Positions 46,930 to 58,738 of a stretch of 64,000 nucleotides of DNA are shown piece after piece. Origin of the DNA: Allolobophora icterica (taxonomy: Eukaryota; Annelida; Clitellata; Crassiclitellata; Lumbricidae); contig OY744606.1 in the NCBI GenBank assembly GCA_963556255.1, positions 68,182,125-68,246,124 of the forward strand, read 5' to 3'. How positions within the stretch are numbered: position 1 is the first letter of the stretch; every line of letters begins with the position of its first letter. The position numbers were made by a program, and so were the translations under genes. Under the pieces are notes generated by a model. It saw nothing but the letters and a program-made list of their open reading frames with translations. It did no database searches and was not told the DNA's origin.

Positions 46930-47015
46930 GTTATTGTTATTACTGTAATTGTTATTATTGTTATTATTATTATTATTGTTGTTGTTGCTATTGCTGTCGT
47001 CGTCTTTATCGTTAT
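46422..47015. repeat. Compound triplet microsatellite: (TTC)n then (TTG)n/(ATT)n
   Basis: About 270 bp of TTC (with CTC, TTG interruptions) pass into about 310 bp of ATT with TTG and TTT blocks. Long open frames in all three phases are artefacts of the repeat. Confidence 0.98.
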
Positions 47016-47204
47016 TATGGCGTGTATACATAGGCCTAATCCCTCATAAATTACAAAATTTCCGGAGAATGTCGAAATTTCATGTTTAGCAACCAAAATT
47101 ATTATTATTATTATTAGCACTGTCATTATTATTCTTAATTGTTTTATAAAGCTAGCAAATTCACAAATAAACTAATAAAATTAACTGTTTTCAGTTAAAT
47201 CAAT

Positions 47205-47290
47205 CATAAAGCATTTATATAGCGCCCATTTGGAGTCTCTACTCAGAGGCGCTTTCGACCCAGGCCAGACGCACATAAAGCGTCATTTTT
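47205..47290 (+). repeat. Interspersed repeat tail (TATATAGCGCC family)
   Basis: CATTTATATAGCGCCCATTT and CTACTCAGAGGCGCT, related to 32290-32400. Confidence 0.55.
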
Positions 47291-47379
47291 ATTGTTTAGC
47301 TCTGTCTCTCCTGGTTATTCCTAACTGAGTTGCTCAAAACAGACAGAGGTTTCCTATTAGAAGAGCAACTGATAGGCGC

Positions 47380-48150
47380 TGTAGCAGATGGATGGTCTCG
47401 CTCAGATCCATTGCCTCTGCTAAATCTTGCTTCCCAGTTCACGGACAACTCAAATGACTCGGTGTGCCAGCTTCCTGCGGATTTGACTGCAGCAGGAACG
47501 TAATCGTGTGACTACGAGATAGCACCATGTCTGCATGCCTTATTACAATCTATTTTTCCAGCTTCCGAACCTGCTTTTGGCGATGTTATATGCCGGTATG
47601 ATGTCGCGAATGTATCCGGTTCCGTGAAATTCCATGCCAAGCAACGTTCTGTGGCTCAACTTATAACGGTGACTCTAGGAAGCCTTTTGCCGTCAAATCT
47701 CGAGAGGCCATTAGGCCTTCTGATGGCCATTATTTTGGCTCTACTGAAAGCCCGCGAAATCACGTAATCGTCATGGTTCTACTATCACACAGCATTTGCA
47801 TTTGTGGGGTTCACATAACGCAGTTCCCAACTGGATGCCGTCCGCTATTCTTAACACCTCCTCTGACATTCGTTATCCTGCCGTTGTGATAGGGAGTGCA
47901 TGAAGCCAGTTTCCTGAACAAAGTTTTTGCACGACTAGCTATCGGGCTTAGTCGCAGAATCACTTCTGACAGAAAGTTGTCCAATTGTCTTTGTTTATGA
48001 GTCTTCTGCACATGCGACGACCGGATAGAATTTTTTACCCTCGGTATTAACTTGTTCCAGGGTTTCAGAGGCAATGGAAACAAGCGGGTGGGTTCTAAGC
48101 CGCAGAGCATAATTGGCAGAACTGCTTCCTGTTCAGCTGCAGAACTACTA
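47380..48150 (-). pseudogene. Probable LINE-derived fragment
   Basis: The minus strand near 48060-47990 reads PTRLFPLPLKPWNKLIPRV, reminiscent of the LPPHV-type end of reverse transcriptase ORFs. Part of it recurs at 45945-46085. Family assignment is weak. Confidence 0.35.
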
Positions 48151-48235
48151 TACTACCACTACTACTCTTGCTATTACTACTACTACTACCACGAATTTCA
48201 TGACTACTAACTGTACCACTACTACAACTTTTGGT
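48145..48235. repeat. (ACT)n microsatellite, imperfect
   Basis: TACTACTACTACCAC-type run just inside intron 1, about 100 bp downstream of exon 1. Confidence 0.85.
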
Positions 48236-48335
48236 GTTAGTATTATATTTAGCACTTACTGGCAAACAATTGGCATACATGCAATTAGATTAGTTAGTAG
48301 TTAGGAAACCCAAAAGTGGAAGACAGTAAACTCAC

Positions 48336-48420
48336 CCTGAGCGGACACCTGTTGAATTCGCATGAGAAGCGGAAAGGCAATGCTGCCCAGTAAGATGATG
48401 CAGACAATCAGCCGACACAT
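48336..48420 (-). CDS. Gene A exon 1: start codon and signal peptide
   Basis: The ATG at 48420 opens 28 codons: a positively charged start (MCR), the hydrophobic core LIVCIILLGSIAFPLLM, then IQQVSAQ, a classic secretory signal with cleavage likely near SA-Q. The donor is CAGG|GTGAGT, strong. The single base left over joins the two-base start of exon 2 to make Asp. No TATA box is evident upstream. The promoter would lie in 48421-48960. Confidence 0.82.
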
Positions 48421-48964
48421 CCTTGTGATTGAATTGCACTCTTAGGCTGCTGTCTTTTGGGACAATCATTCAGCAGCGTTTACGTTCCTTCAAACATTGC
48501 AGATCACCAACTGTAATAGGTTTCCTTTAATTTCCAGTTTAGGCGCGACAGAGTTGCACAGCCGGAGATAACAGCGCTTGTCTTTATTTAGCCAGTAATC
48601 ACATGCGCGTGTTTGCTATCGGGCCACATAATTTTCACACGGAAGAAATTTCAGCGTTGTTTTAAACTTAAGATCGCTTATGGGAAACTCTCCATTTTCT
48701 GTAGAGCGACACTCTCTAGGCCCTAGTTGTTGGCATATAAAACTAACTAACACAATTTTATTCCTGGGTGTCATTTCCCACTTGCTTATGCTTCAGCAGT
48801 TTATAAAATGGCTGTTATTCCATTCAAACATTTATTTGTGACCCGGACAATCATATTTTGAGATTTACCTATTTCCAAAGAATAAAAGAGCGAATTTGTG
48901 TCTTTTCGTATCACATAAAGTTAAAAAAACAACATATGATTCCAAATTAATATGCATTTACACC
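48421..48964 (-). promoter_or_regulatory. Presumed gene A promoter / 5' UTR region
   Basis: Upstream of the signal peptide exon. It shows neither a TATA box nor a recognisable coding region. Assigned by position only. Confidence 0.3.
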
Positions 48965-49223
48965 CATAGGCGTAGCTACATTGAGGCAATAGTAGGCAAT
49001 TGCCTCCTCTTTCTTTTTTAAATTAAAAAATTTCCCTTGGGTATGCTGCCACCTCTTGAACGGTGATCCTGAGGGTCTTGGTACAGAAATCCGCCCAAAA
49101 GAGTTTGAAGAGAAATGCCCAAAAAAGTCATATTTTTTTCCCCAGAAGCGTCCCTTTAACCCCTCAGACAAGATCGCTGCCAATGGTTGCCTCCTCTTGA
49201 ATTTAAGTCTGGCTACGCTCTTG
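48965..49223. mobile_element. hAT-type MITE, 259 bp, TSD TTTACACC
   Basis: It begins CATAGGCGTAGC and ends with the decayed inverse TGGCTACGCTCTTG. Perfect 8-bp direct repeats TTTACACC at 48957-48964 and 49224-49231. It lies about 0.55 kb upstream of gene A exon 1. Confidence 0.85.
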
Positions 49224-49224
49224 T

Positions 49225-50400
49225 TTACACCACAGTTATGCAAAATGACCATAAAATATGTAGAAATGAGTAGTTTGGAGATTTACAATTATACCGTAAA
49301 TCACCTTCAGGAATCAGATCCCAAATGTAGTCTCCCATCATGTTCTCATTATACTGTCCTTGGTAGCAACGTTCAAAATCCAGTATATCCTGGTGGAAGG
49401 GCTCACTTGCTCCCATGTTCTCCTTGAAGTTATAAAGATGAGCACCAAAGATATGAACTTTGAGGGACAACCTGCAGCCCATTTCTCCGTAGTTCTTCAC
49501 CACAATCTCAACCAGCTCCACTTAGTTTTCGGCCTTGTGACTGCCCAGGAAGTCCATGACCACTGCGACAAAACTGTTCCAGGCCGCTTTTTCCTTCCTG
49601 GTGAGCTTCTTGGGGAGTTCTTCGCATTCTATGATCTTTTTATGTGTGTTCCGACGAAGACACCGGCTTTGACCTTTGCCTCAGGCAGTTAAGGAAGAAG
49701 TCTTGAAGGTACCTGAAGACTGCGGACTTCTTATCTAAATCTGTGACAAACTGCTTCATAAGGTGGTGGCATCAGCACCTTCTGGGAGTTCAACAGTGGC
49801 TCACATATGACGTTGTTCCTCCTAACAGAGAACTCGGTCCGCTGTAGCAAGTCCCGCCCGTGGTAGAGCACTTGTTGTCCCTGCTGTTCCAAAGGCAAAG
49901 ATAGCAGAAACTTGGTAAAACCGCCTTGGAGACCATCAGGAATGCTACCGTTTTGAAGTCTCCGATGACATTCCAGCCGTACTCATCATACTTCAAGGCG
50001 TCTAGCAAGCTCTTAACGCTGTTGTAATTCTGTTTGAGGTGCACCGAGTGAGACAAAGGAAGAGACGGGTACTTATTTTCGTTATAGAGTAGCACGGATT
50101 TGAGGCTCCTGGATGAAATTTCAATAAAGAGACGCCAGTCGTTGGGGTTACAATCGATTTCAGTTGCCTCGAACAGACCGGTCAACTGCGGCAGAAGCAG
50201 AGCCCATCTTGACTGGTGAGGATGCTGGAAAAGCTTGGTGACGCTTTTTCTGATCTGCGACTTTCATCCAACAAGTTCCACTGCTTGAGCATAGACTTCA
50301 GAAGCTCTGCATTGGACTTGGTGAGACCAAAATCGCTGATCAAATCATTGAGTTCTTTCTGGCTGGTATAGTATGGGTGAGCGCGAACAAATATTTTCAC
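49225..50400 (-). pseudogene. Transposon-derived protein, broken (multi-copy animal family)
   Basis: Minus-strand pieces in order: DFGLTKSNAELLKSMLKQWN (near 50340), DPxxWRLFIEISSRSLKSVL and SLPLSHSVHLKQNYNSVKSL (50150-50020), DALKYDEYGWNVIGDFKTVA, then LSLKVHIFGAHLYNFKENMG and FHQDILDFERCYQGQYNENM (49470-49330). I recognise this as a family seen in many copies in invertebrate genomes and usually annotated as uncharacterised; its transposon superfamily is not clear to me. At least two frameshifts and internal stops are present. Confidence 0.7.
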
Positions 50401-50593
50401 CTCTTTTTTGACCAGGTTAGTTCAAAGGTGTTCCGTGTCCCCAACCTGTCAAACAAGATCGCCGGCAGTGCTTCCAGAGGTGTTTGGCAGTGCTCGCTGG
50501 TGAAATGAGGTGGCCAGGGTTTGTCTTGATCCCAAATAGGCATGTCGAAATATGCCTAGCAGTGGTTAAATTCAGCCGGATCCCGCCGGATCT

Positions 50594-50739
50594 GAGATCC
50601 GGTACCTCTGATTTGAGATCCGCTACCTGCATTGTGAGACCCACCACCCAAATTATGAGATCCGCCACCTAAAAAGGGAGACCCATCACATCAACAGGGA
50701 GACCCATCACCTCAATAGGAGATCCACCACCTAAGATCA
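50594..50739. repeat. Seven tandem 21-bp repeats
   Basis: Units start GAGATCCG or GAGACCCA and share a CCACCT core. Six are exactly 21 bp and one is 20 bp. Identity between units is only about 60-70 percent, so the array is old. A related single unit occurs near 51975. Confidence 0.85.
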
Positions 50740-51668
50740 GATTAGCATTCGTCAGCCTCACAGTGCGGTTCAATATTCACTAGGATCATAGAAAGCTCCT
50801 TGGCCTATGTGTTTACTTAAAACGCCTGCTGTTTTATAATCGCTGCCGAAGGGTAGTAACCCAAGGCTGTGGCAGCAGACGTAGATTATGGCCTGCATCC
50901 GAGCGATAACACAGTAGTTTCTTCATTAATTACTCGTTTGCGGAATTTCGGAAGGCTTAGCTGGAATCGTTTGAAAATCTGGAATAGCACGTCATCTGAT
51001 TAGTTATAATTATCGCGCATGCAGTCTGCAGATAATGTCGAAAACAAAGTTGGCCGGCGTGCAAAGAAAGCTATCGTACGTGGATGGATTGCTAAGGGTC
51101 GTCATGCTGCAACAGATTTTCTTGCGGTCCCTTAAATTAAGCTATTAATCTAGCCCTGATCAGACAGCCACGGGTATGAAGTGTTAGCGACTTCATTTTC
51201 TTAGCCTTGGCATATGAGGGCGGGTGGCCAGTCCTCTCCGTCGCCGTCTCGTCTTCCCACTGACAGTGAACTGTCGTTGTACTCATTATAGCTGAGTTGG
51301 CTAGGGGGACACAAGTGGAGCAGAAGCCTCAAACCAAATTTCTGCCCTAGCGGGATAGATAGTGTAGTGGTTAGCGTGCAACAGATTTAGGCAAGTGCAA
51401 AGCACCGAAAAGTCCACAGCCACAGAAGCATGCAGGGCAGTATGGAAATGTTTCTAAGTCAAGCATATTGTGGCATTGACAGAATGACAGTATTGAAACT
51501 CCTGCTTAATTTTCACCTTTTCACTGGGTTTACATCTGTTATGATCTAAGGCTATAGTCAGACTGCTTTACTTACGCGGCTCTTCAATTTGAAAGTAGTC
51601 TGCATATTAATTTTTGGTATTTGTTCATTATTATCGGTGATGTGTCATGTTTCATGAATGTTGTAATT
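50740..51668. other. Intergenic stretch with a tRNA-like A-box
   Basis: TAGTGTAGTGGTTAGCGTGC at about 51360-51380 resembles the 5' half of a tRNA or a tRNA-derived SINE head. No B box, anticodon arm or acceptor stem could be completed, so it is not called a tRNA gene. Nothing else was recognised. Confidence 0.35.
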
Positions 51669-51925
51669 CAGGGACGTCATTTGGGGGGCATGGAGGGTAT
51701 TTGACGGTTTTGACCCCTGGTTTTTGGAAAAAGACAAAAATTATGTAAAAAAGAAAAGGAGGAAGAAGAAAAAGGTAAAAAAAGAAGCAAGAGACTCACT
51801 TGCAGCATTGGCTCACAGTTTTGCACATGTAGACTAAATACAAAGCATTTTAAAAGAAACACGAAAAAGGTGAAAAATTCACCTCTTTTCTGCATCCCCC
51901 GGAAAAAGCTGAAATGACGACCCTG
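51669..51925. mobile_element. hAT-type MITE, 257 bp, TSD TTGTAATT
   Basis: Ends CAGGGACGTCATTT and AAATGACGACCCTG; perfect 8-bp direct repeats TTGTAATT at 51661-51668 and 51926-51933. Confidence 0.92.
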
Positions 51926-52014
51926 TTGTAATTTAGGATTAGCCGTTGGTTTTTGGGATTTGCAAATATTTAGAGACCCACCACCTCTAGATGAGCAATT
52001 TAACCACTGATGCC

Positions 52015-52629
52015 TAGTAAATGTAATGCAAATCTCCGAAATTTCTCAGCGCCACACCAAAGCCACGTCAGGGACACCAGGTTATTTTCACCGGCGCTAT
52101 TTCAAATCAAGTCCGCAATAGCCAGGCTGCCTTGTTCGTTCCGGTGACAGGTCAAAGTCCGGGGAAGTCAAGCCGAGGAGACAGCATGGTGCTACGACGA
52201 TAATCGGTGATGATGGTGGTTGTATGGAGGCGCAGGATTGGAATCAGGATAGGATAGCTTGAAGAGTTCGGTGTTGAGTAGTGAGTAGAAAGCTGCGGAG
52301 GAGAGTGCAAGCTGAGGAGATGTGAAACTAACAGGTGAGATAGGAGGATGAGCAAACTGTCGGAGATCTTTAGGTAGACCATTCCAAAGAGACGGTGCCG
52401 CATAGACTACGGAGCGGTTGCAGGATTTCAGAGAGGAGGAGACTGGAGGCCGAGATAGAGAAAGATATGATGAAGAGCGAATAGACCCAGACAGTTGGAG
52501 GGTGAATAGATGGTGAACGTAAGAAAGCTGAGAGGTTTGAAGGGCATTGTAGGTAATAATAATAATTATTATAATTATTATTATTATTTTTATATTATTA
52601 TTATTATTATATGTTTATTATTATTATTA

Positions 52630-52681
<52 letters not shown>

Positions 52682-52830
52682 CATTATTATTATCATCATT
52701 ATTATTGTAGGTAAGAGATACAATTGTGTAATGGATGACCTGAGGGCCTTTTAGCCAATGAAATGATTTCAGAACGGGGGTCATATGGTGGTGTTTGGGA
52801 GTTTTGGTGACTGCGCGGGGGAGGAATTCC
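52015..52830 (-). mobile_element. LINE 3' fragment interrupted by (ATT)n
   Basis: The tail-proximal part matches 44466-44610 and the 3' end of the 38130 LINE. After the microsatellite the sequence CAATGAAATGATTT and following continues the similarity seen around 38785-38860. It is a 5'-truncated, degenerate copy. Confidence 0.65.
52555..52707. repeat. (ATT)n microsatellite
   Basis: ATT triplets inside the LINE fragment. Confidence 0.97.
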
Positions 52831-53189
52831 GGATTGTTTGCCAACTGTCCATAATTTCAAATGTGTGGTAATTTTTCCATACAAACAAAATGTCGTTGCT
52901 TAAAACACATTACCCGTACTATATTTGTTCAAAACCACGATAAATTTAAAACGCAGGCAAACTGAAGTACCATAAATAATGACATTTCAACGCTGTAATC
53001 GACATCATTACAGCTTTGAAAATCATAACTCTTAATCATCTTTTTAAAATAAATAGTTACTTTCCCAAGAAATTACTCGGTTGCGCGACTTGTGCCTCTG
53101 GTCCCACATCGTGAGGTGATTTACGATTTCGGTGCTCAAAAATTTCGACCTGACTTCCTAGTTTAGAAAGATGGCAACCCTACTGTTGA

Positions 53190-53600
53190 ACCATGTTACC
53201 CGTAATGAACATCGTCATATTTTTGACGTGTTATCCTATTATTTGGGCTTCAGTCGGGCGATTCCAAAGACTTACGAAAAACGTTTGACAAAAAGTTGTT
53301 GCTTGTAAAGATTTTGCCAGCATTAGTTTCTGATTCTTTCCGGTTATAATAGAGAACATACACAGTTGCATCACACTGGTCTACAGGCTTTAGAGAGCAA
53401 TTACAGTAATCCATAATCCATATGTTCAACTGTAAATCCGATTAAAAGCCGTGTGAATCGGAACTTCTGCTCAAACTAGATTAGTTTAGAACTAGATTTA
53501 GTTTATAAATTGGGGTTCTGTTTACCAGAACCACACAAGCAGAATCCGGCCTGGCACGAAGAGTAAGTTTCAGTTGACTAATTTCACGATCATCGTCATG
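53190..53600. repeat. Duplicated segment shared with 5630-6215
   Basis: Co-linear with the 5' copy but lacking its LINE-tail insertion. Confidence 0.7.
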
Positions 53601-53644
53601 ACGATCGTCATCATGAACATGCACATGGTGCTATGTTTCACATT

Positions 53645-53647
<3 letters not shown>

Positions 53648-53694
<47 letters not shown>
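53648..53694. repeat. (AT)n microsatellite
   Basis: Pure AT run left of the MITE at 53696. Confidence 0.97.
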
Positions 53695-53695
<1 letters not shown>

Positions 53696-53697
<2 letters not shown>

Positions 53698-54097
53698 GCT
53701 GTACCGAATAGGTGATTATCACTATTTGGCCGAATACGAATAACTGGACCAACTATTCGGCCGAACACGAATACGATTAGTGTACAAAATAGGTTACCGA
53801 CGACATTCAAAAATACGTTAACGTTCACTCACTGTACACAAAGAATGATACTACTGACACTGCGATACCGCGGTCCAGGCAGTTGGCAACGCCTGGCTGC
53901 AACCACAGCATATATTATGTTAATGAGAGAGTTACTTCAGTCCACTCGCTATAGCAGCCGCATATGCAGAAACAGATGTCAAGTGACCAATATTCGTATT
54001 CGGTCCGACCGCTACTATTCGACCGAATACCGAATGGCTATTTTGCCCACTATTCGGCCCCGAAGCGAATACGAAGTGAATGTTCGGTACAGTCTTA
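53696..54097. mobile_element. MITE with GTACCGAATA ends, flanked by AT tracts
   Basis: The left end GGGCTGTACCGAAT is the inverse of the right end TTCGGTACAGTCTT. CGAATA motifs recur in both orientations along both halves (subterminal repeats). It sits between two AT tracts, so the target duplication cannot be read. Confidence 0.7.
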
Positions 54098-54643
54098 ATA
54101 TATATATAATTATATATATATATATATATATATATAATAGTCGCGGTAAGCTCATTCTTAATACAAAAAAGCAAACTATCTAACAGCGATTTAGTCCAAC
54201 TAAAGCTCAATAGGAACGCAGACATTTTTAAAATGTATTTTCAATATTTCAATATTTATACCGAGTGAGCCAAAAAAAGTAACCACTTCAGGTTGTTGCT
54301 AATATTTCGGCCTAAAGTAAGAATTTCTAAATCAAGTCTTACTGGCTTAAAAGTAATTCATATTTACGTATAACAGCCAAATTTCACCAAAATATTTCAA
54401 ACAGAACCAAAGTTATGTCACTTTTACTTAGTCCACCCACTGTTTTCGATGGCCCAAAAACATGTAACGCAACAAAAATAACAAAAAACGATTTTATTAA
54501 GTCACATCTCAAATAATTGGTAATATTTCGGCCAAAAGTAAGAATTTTTAAATCATTTAATGTAATTATTATTATTTTTTTTTACCCGAGGTAGCATTAA
54601 TCCCTCAGGCTATCAAAACTATGTCCGGAGAAAGATAGATGGT

Positions 54644-54856
<213 letters not shown>

Positions 54857-54929
54857 TAGAAAAGAAACGGGGCACCAGCGTAACTGCACGTCACTGTGAC
54901 ATCATTAGCAAGACCTGATGATCGCTTGA

Positions 54930-55564
54930 TCGTTGAGCGCGAGAAGTTTGCTTCATGTGTTATGGTATCGGCTGGTATTTGTTTTGGTGGTAAAGGTTGA
55001 CTGCATTTTGTTGATGAAAAGGCGAAGGTGAATGCTGCATATTACGTTTCTCGCCTGCTTCCAGAGTTAATTTCTGATTGCAAGCGTCTGCTGCCAGCTA
55101 GATTCATCTTTCAGCGAGACGGCGCGCCAGCGCATACTGCTCGTCTCACGCAAGATTGGCTCAATGTCAGTTGCCCTGGTTTCATTGAGAAGGACCAATG
55201 GCCCCCCAAAAACTCTTTGGATTTGAACCCCCTGGATTATCACGTATGGGGAGCTATGCTTGAGAAATACCACAATCTGCGACCAAAGTCAAAAACGATA
55301 AGAGAATTGAAGGTCGCATTAGAGTTGATATGGGAAGATTTACCTCTTGAACCTATCAACAAGGCCATTAAAACTTTACAAAGACACTCAGAACATGTGT
55401 GGGTACTGGCGGTGGACACACTGAACACAAGTTGTGAAGCAATATCAAGTCTGTTTGATGCCATTTATTTCAGATGTGACTTAATAAAATCTTTTTTTGT
55501 TACTTTTTGTTGCACTACAGGTTTTTGGATCATCGAAAAACAGTGGGTGGACTCAGTAAACTGA
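54930..55564 (+). pseudogene. Mariner transposase, C-terminal half
   Basis: RDGAPAHTARLTQDWL carries the second catalytic Asp; DQWPPKNSLDLNPLDYHVWG is the hallmark stretch with the third acidic position. Upstream, MVSAGICFGGKG is followed by an in-frame TGA where a CGA arginine codon would be expected, and the first catalytic Asp is absent. The last codons read into the right inverted repeat. Non-functional. Confidence 0.9.
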
Positions 55565-55718
55565 TATAACTTTTGTTCTGTTTGAAATATTTGGGTGAAA
55601 TTTGGCTGTTATACGTAGATTTAAATTACCTTTAAGCCAGTAAAACTTGATTTGAAAATTCTTACTTTTGGCCGAAATATTAGCAACAATCTATAGGGGT
55701 TACTTTTTTGGCCCACCC

Positions 55719-55724
<6 letters not shown>

Positions 55725-55751
<27 letters not shown>
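55725..55751. repeat. Short (AT)n tract
   Basis: AT run at the right edge of the mariner element. Confidence 0.9.
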
Positions 55752-56220
55752 GCTCCACAATCACCGATTGCTTCAATGCAAAGTCAATTTTTCTTCACTG
55801 TCACAAATTAGGGGCCCTGCACTGATTTCATATGATATAAGCAAGTGGCTATAAGCTCAGATGAAGACTATTGTGAAAAGGTAGATTTCAGCTCTCAATC
55901 ACATATGAATTAAAAGTAGACCTACAACTTATGAGTTTCAGTTTGATACATGCAAACGTACGTGGACATACAGTCCTGTATACTGTAATATGCAATTTAT
56001 GGGGTTCAAGACAGATGTGCTGTCGGCCGGCAACATAATTAGGCCTACCATAAGAGAAGTCATCTCTTTTATCGATCCTCATGATCGTGCCAGATTAATT
56101 ATTGAAAAAACTTCATCTAATTTAGTGTTTTGAAGTGTAATTTTGATAAATTAAATTAACAATTCTATCTTCATAAATAGTGCTGTTATTTTTTCTCTGC
56201 CACTGATTTGCGTGTTTCAG

Positions 56221-56350
56221 CGTATTTTGATGCGGATGGACTTGATTCGGACTTGGACTCGATCTTTGTTGACTCGGACTTGGAGTCGGACTCGACTCGG
56301 ACTAGGCTTAGATGGATTCGGACTGGGCTTAGGTGGACTTGACTACATCA
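56221..56350. repeat. GGACTYG-rich minisatellite
   Basis: Imperfect GACTCGGACTTGGA units. Compare the GGTCTTG repeat at 180-352, which occupies a similar position downstream of another tail copy. Confidence 0.75.
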
Positions 56351-56849
56351 CTGCAAAACGGAGGCGAAGAAGCAGCAATCATTGTGAGGGAGTGGGTCAG
56401 GTTCGAGTAGCAGCAAAGACGAAAAACCAGAAGACGGAGGTTAGCTTCTTTGTTCATAAAATTTAAAGATACTGGTTAGTTAAGATGAATCTAATAGCAC
56501 TTAGCCTACTGTTAATATCTTGACATTTCATGAATTGATTGTGTGATTGTACACAGTGATATATATCATTTAACTGAAATAGAAACTGAAACGAACATGA
56601 TGAATTTCCGTTTAACGGAAAGTGTTACTAAAATATAAATTATTTGCAAAACGGAAATGAAATAGAGCGAAAAAGAAAAATGTGAAAGCGAAAATAGAAA
56701 TGAAACGATAATTAATACCAGAACTAAAATTATTGAAAATAGGCCTACATGAAAACAATTCTGCGTTCCTATTGAGCTTTAGTTGGACTAATCGCTGCCT
56801 ATGTAATCCTCGGTATATAGGCGGACCATTTTTTCCTGGCTATTATTCG

Positions 56850-57010
56850 ATATCGGTGATCCAAATTTATGCTGTGTGTTAGTGTTAGATAGGTTGCTAA
56901 ATTTTTCCATTAGGAATGAGCTTATTGTTAGCCTAGCTGTACGTAAGCGCGAAAGCGAAGCGTGGCAATTTTGTATATGATGACAAAACGAGTAAGAGTT
57001 CGTGTTTAGG
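56850..57010. repeat. Duplicated segment shared with 365-530
   Basis: Second copy of the segment downstream of the receptor tail exons. Confidence 0.7.
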
Positions 57011-58452
57011 GTAGGGTTTACATAGTAGGTCTATCACTCTATTGCATAGTAGGCCTAAGCAGATTGATTTTGTTCGAGGTCGATTAATTCTTACTTTTGT
57101 TGGAACTGTAATGGTAATAACAACAATTTTAGCCCTATAGTAATTTATGTTAACTATAATATATACTAGAGTATTTGCCCGTCATATGTGACGGGGATTG
57201 ATAGGAAGAGGAATTAATTTGATAATGCGCATCGTCTGTTATTGTTGTTGTTTGTGTATTGCACGTGATCAATCGATGATCAGTCTTCAACTAGTCCTTG
57301 CTTCTCCTCTACCTCAACCTCCCGTCTGTCTGTCTGACCGTCCATCTCTGTGTCTGGCTGTGCGTCTGTACGTCTATCTGTTGTGTTGTCTATCTGGAGT
57401 GTTGCTGGGCCGGGGTAATTTCGAGCGCCCGCGTGATATCAGATCGTTTGCGATAATGAGGAAGTGATGCCGGGAGAGAGGGATGGAGCGATGGAGGGAG
57501 GCAGAGACAGACTTACTAAACGCAGTTTATCTATCAATCCGTCTGTCTGTCTATCTGACAGGTGAGGCCGCCGACGGCTGTTTGTCTATTAAGAACTTCG
57601 GGCGATGAGGGATGGAGGAATAAGGGAGGCAGAGACAGCGTTTATCGAAGGACACACGGATCTGGGAAACTATTATAAAAGGATACTCTTTCTTGTTATT
57701 AATATATACATTTGTACTCATATTCATATAATTATGTTACACGTTTAGGCTGCAGCCGATGCATGACTGTAAACCTATCACAAGTGCATGATGCGTTTAA
57801 GATTTTTTGCTTTAACGTGTATGAACTCGTTACTAAAGGTGGATAACTTGGATTTACAATAACGTATAGATAAATTCTATAGCAGGCAGACCTATTCACC
57901 TCTCGACCAGATGCAAGGGTTCATTTCATTTACCTAACGAACAGAAAAAAGGATTCGGAAAATACAATAATTATATACAATGTGGATGGTGGGTGACCAT
58001 CCAGAAAGAACAACCATAGGGCATTATTGTGGAGGAAGTCCGCAGAAATGGCGTAGTGCATGGAAGAATAAACATATAACTTGGAGAGGTTTTTGTCATA
58101 GCAGCATAAAATACTAAATTTAACACATTGAAACAACAAATTCATTGCGCTACTCGCACAAACAATGGCTACTCGCTTTCTTTTTCAATTCCTTCAAAAA
58201 CATCAACTCGCAAAAGAACAATACCCTTGTGTATCGTAAAAAAAATCATAACCAAAAACGTTGACAAGTAAGACGCGGTCATGTCTAGTTGCATGAAAAC
58301 AACGAAATGTTGTTCTAAAATAACATTGTTATGAACTATCACTCTAGACAATTACATTCATCAGTAAATTGAGCGCCTCTGATGAATTTCTTCGATGAGA
58401 CTCTATAGAAAATTGTTGTAACATTCTACATTCAACAAAGCTGCCGTCGCGT
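57011..58452 (-). other. Gene B 3' flank, no gene recognised
   Basis: It contains CTGTCTGTCT-type runs at about 57325-57380 and 57535-57560. The part from 57960 onward is similar to the downstream regions of gene A and the third copy. Confidence 0.45.
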
Positions 58453-58738
58453 CTAGAAATACGGGTTGTCGTCGGAAATAATATTATTGTAGAGCGTTGC
58501 GAGTTCAGCTGAATCATCCTTGATCGAAGAGTAGACGACTTCGTCAACAGGTTTAAGGTAATCGTCGTTGGCCGTTGGATTCAGGTAGCCACCATCGGAA
58601 GACTCAAGTGATGTCGTCGTGGCATATGGTATGTAATCGTAGGTATTGGACGACCGGTTTCCAGCAGATGTGGTGTAGCTGGCCAGTGTGTGTCCAGCAG
58701 ACGGCATCGTGTAATGGTGGTCCGCATCGGCACGAGCT
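58453..58738 (-). CDS. Gene B last exon: long tyrosine-rich cytoplasmic tail
   Basis: The acceptor GTCTGACAG starts a one-base phase; stop TAG at 58453-58455. It codes 95 residues. Candidate signalling motifs: TYDYIPYA, GGYLNPTAND (YxN fits Grb2 SH2, YxxP fits Crk/Nck SH2), DDYLKP (YxxP), VVYSSI (fits the ITIM pattern) and LYNNI (YxN). These assignments rest on motif patterns only. It is homologous to gene A exon 9 in the first 60 residues but reads on where gene A stops. The exon joins 59823 in phase (AKRRR then ARADADHHY). Confidence 0.88.

Noticed and set aside
46280..47126. Long Ser-, Leu-, Phe-, Tyr- or Asn-rich frames
   Set aside because: They are translations of the triplet microsatellites.
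51343..51400. Possible tRNA gene or SINE head
   Set aside because: Only an A-box-like half is present; the B box and acceptor stem could not be completed.
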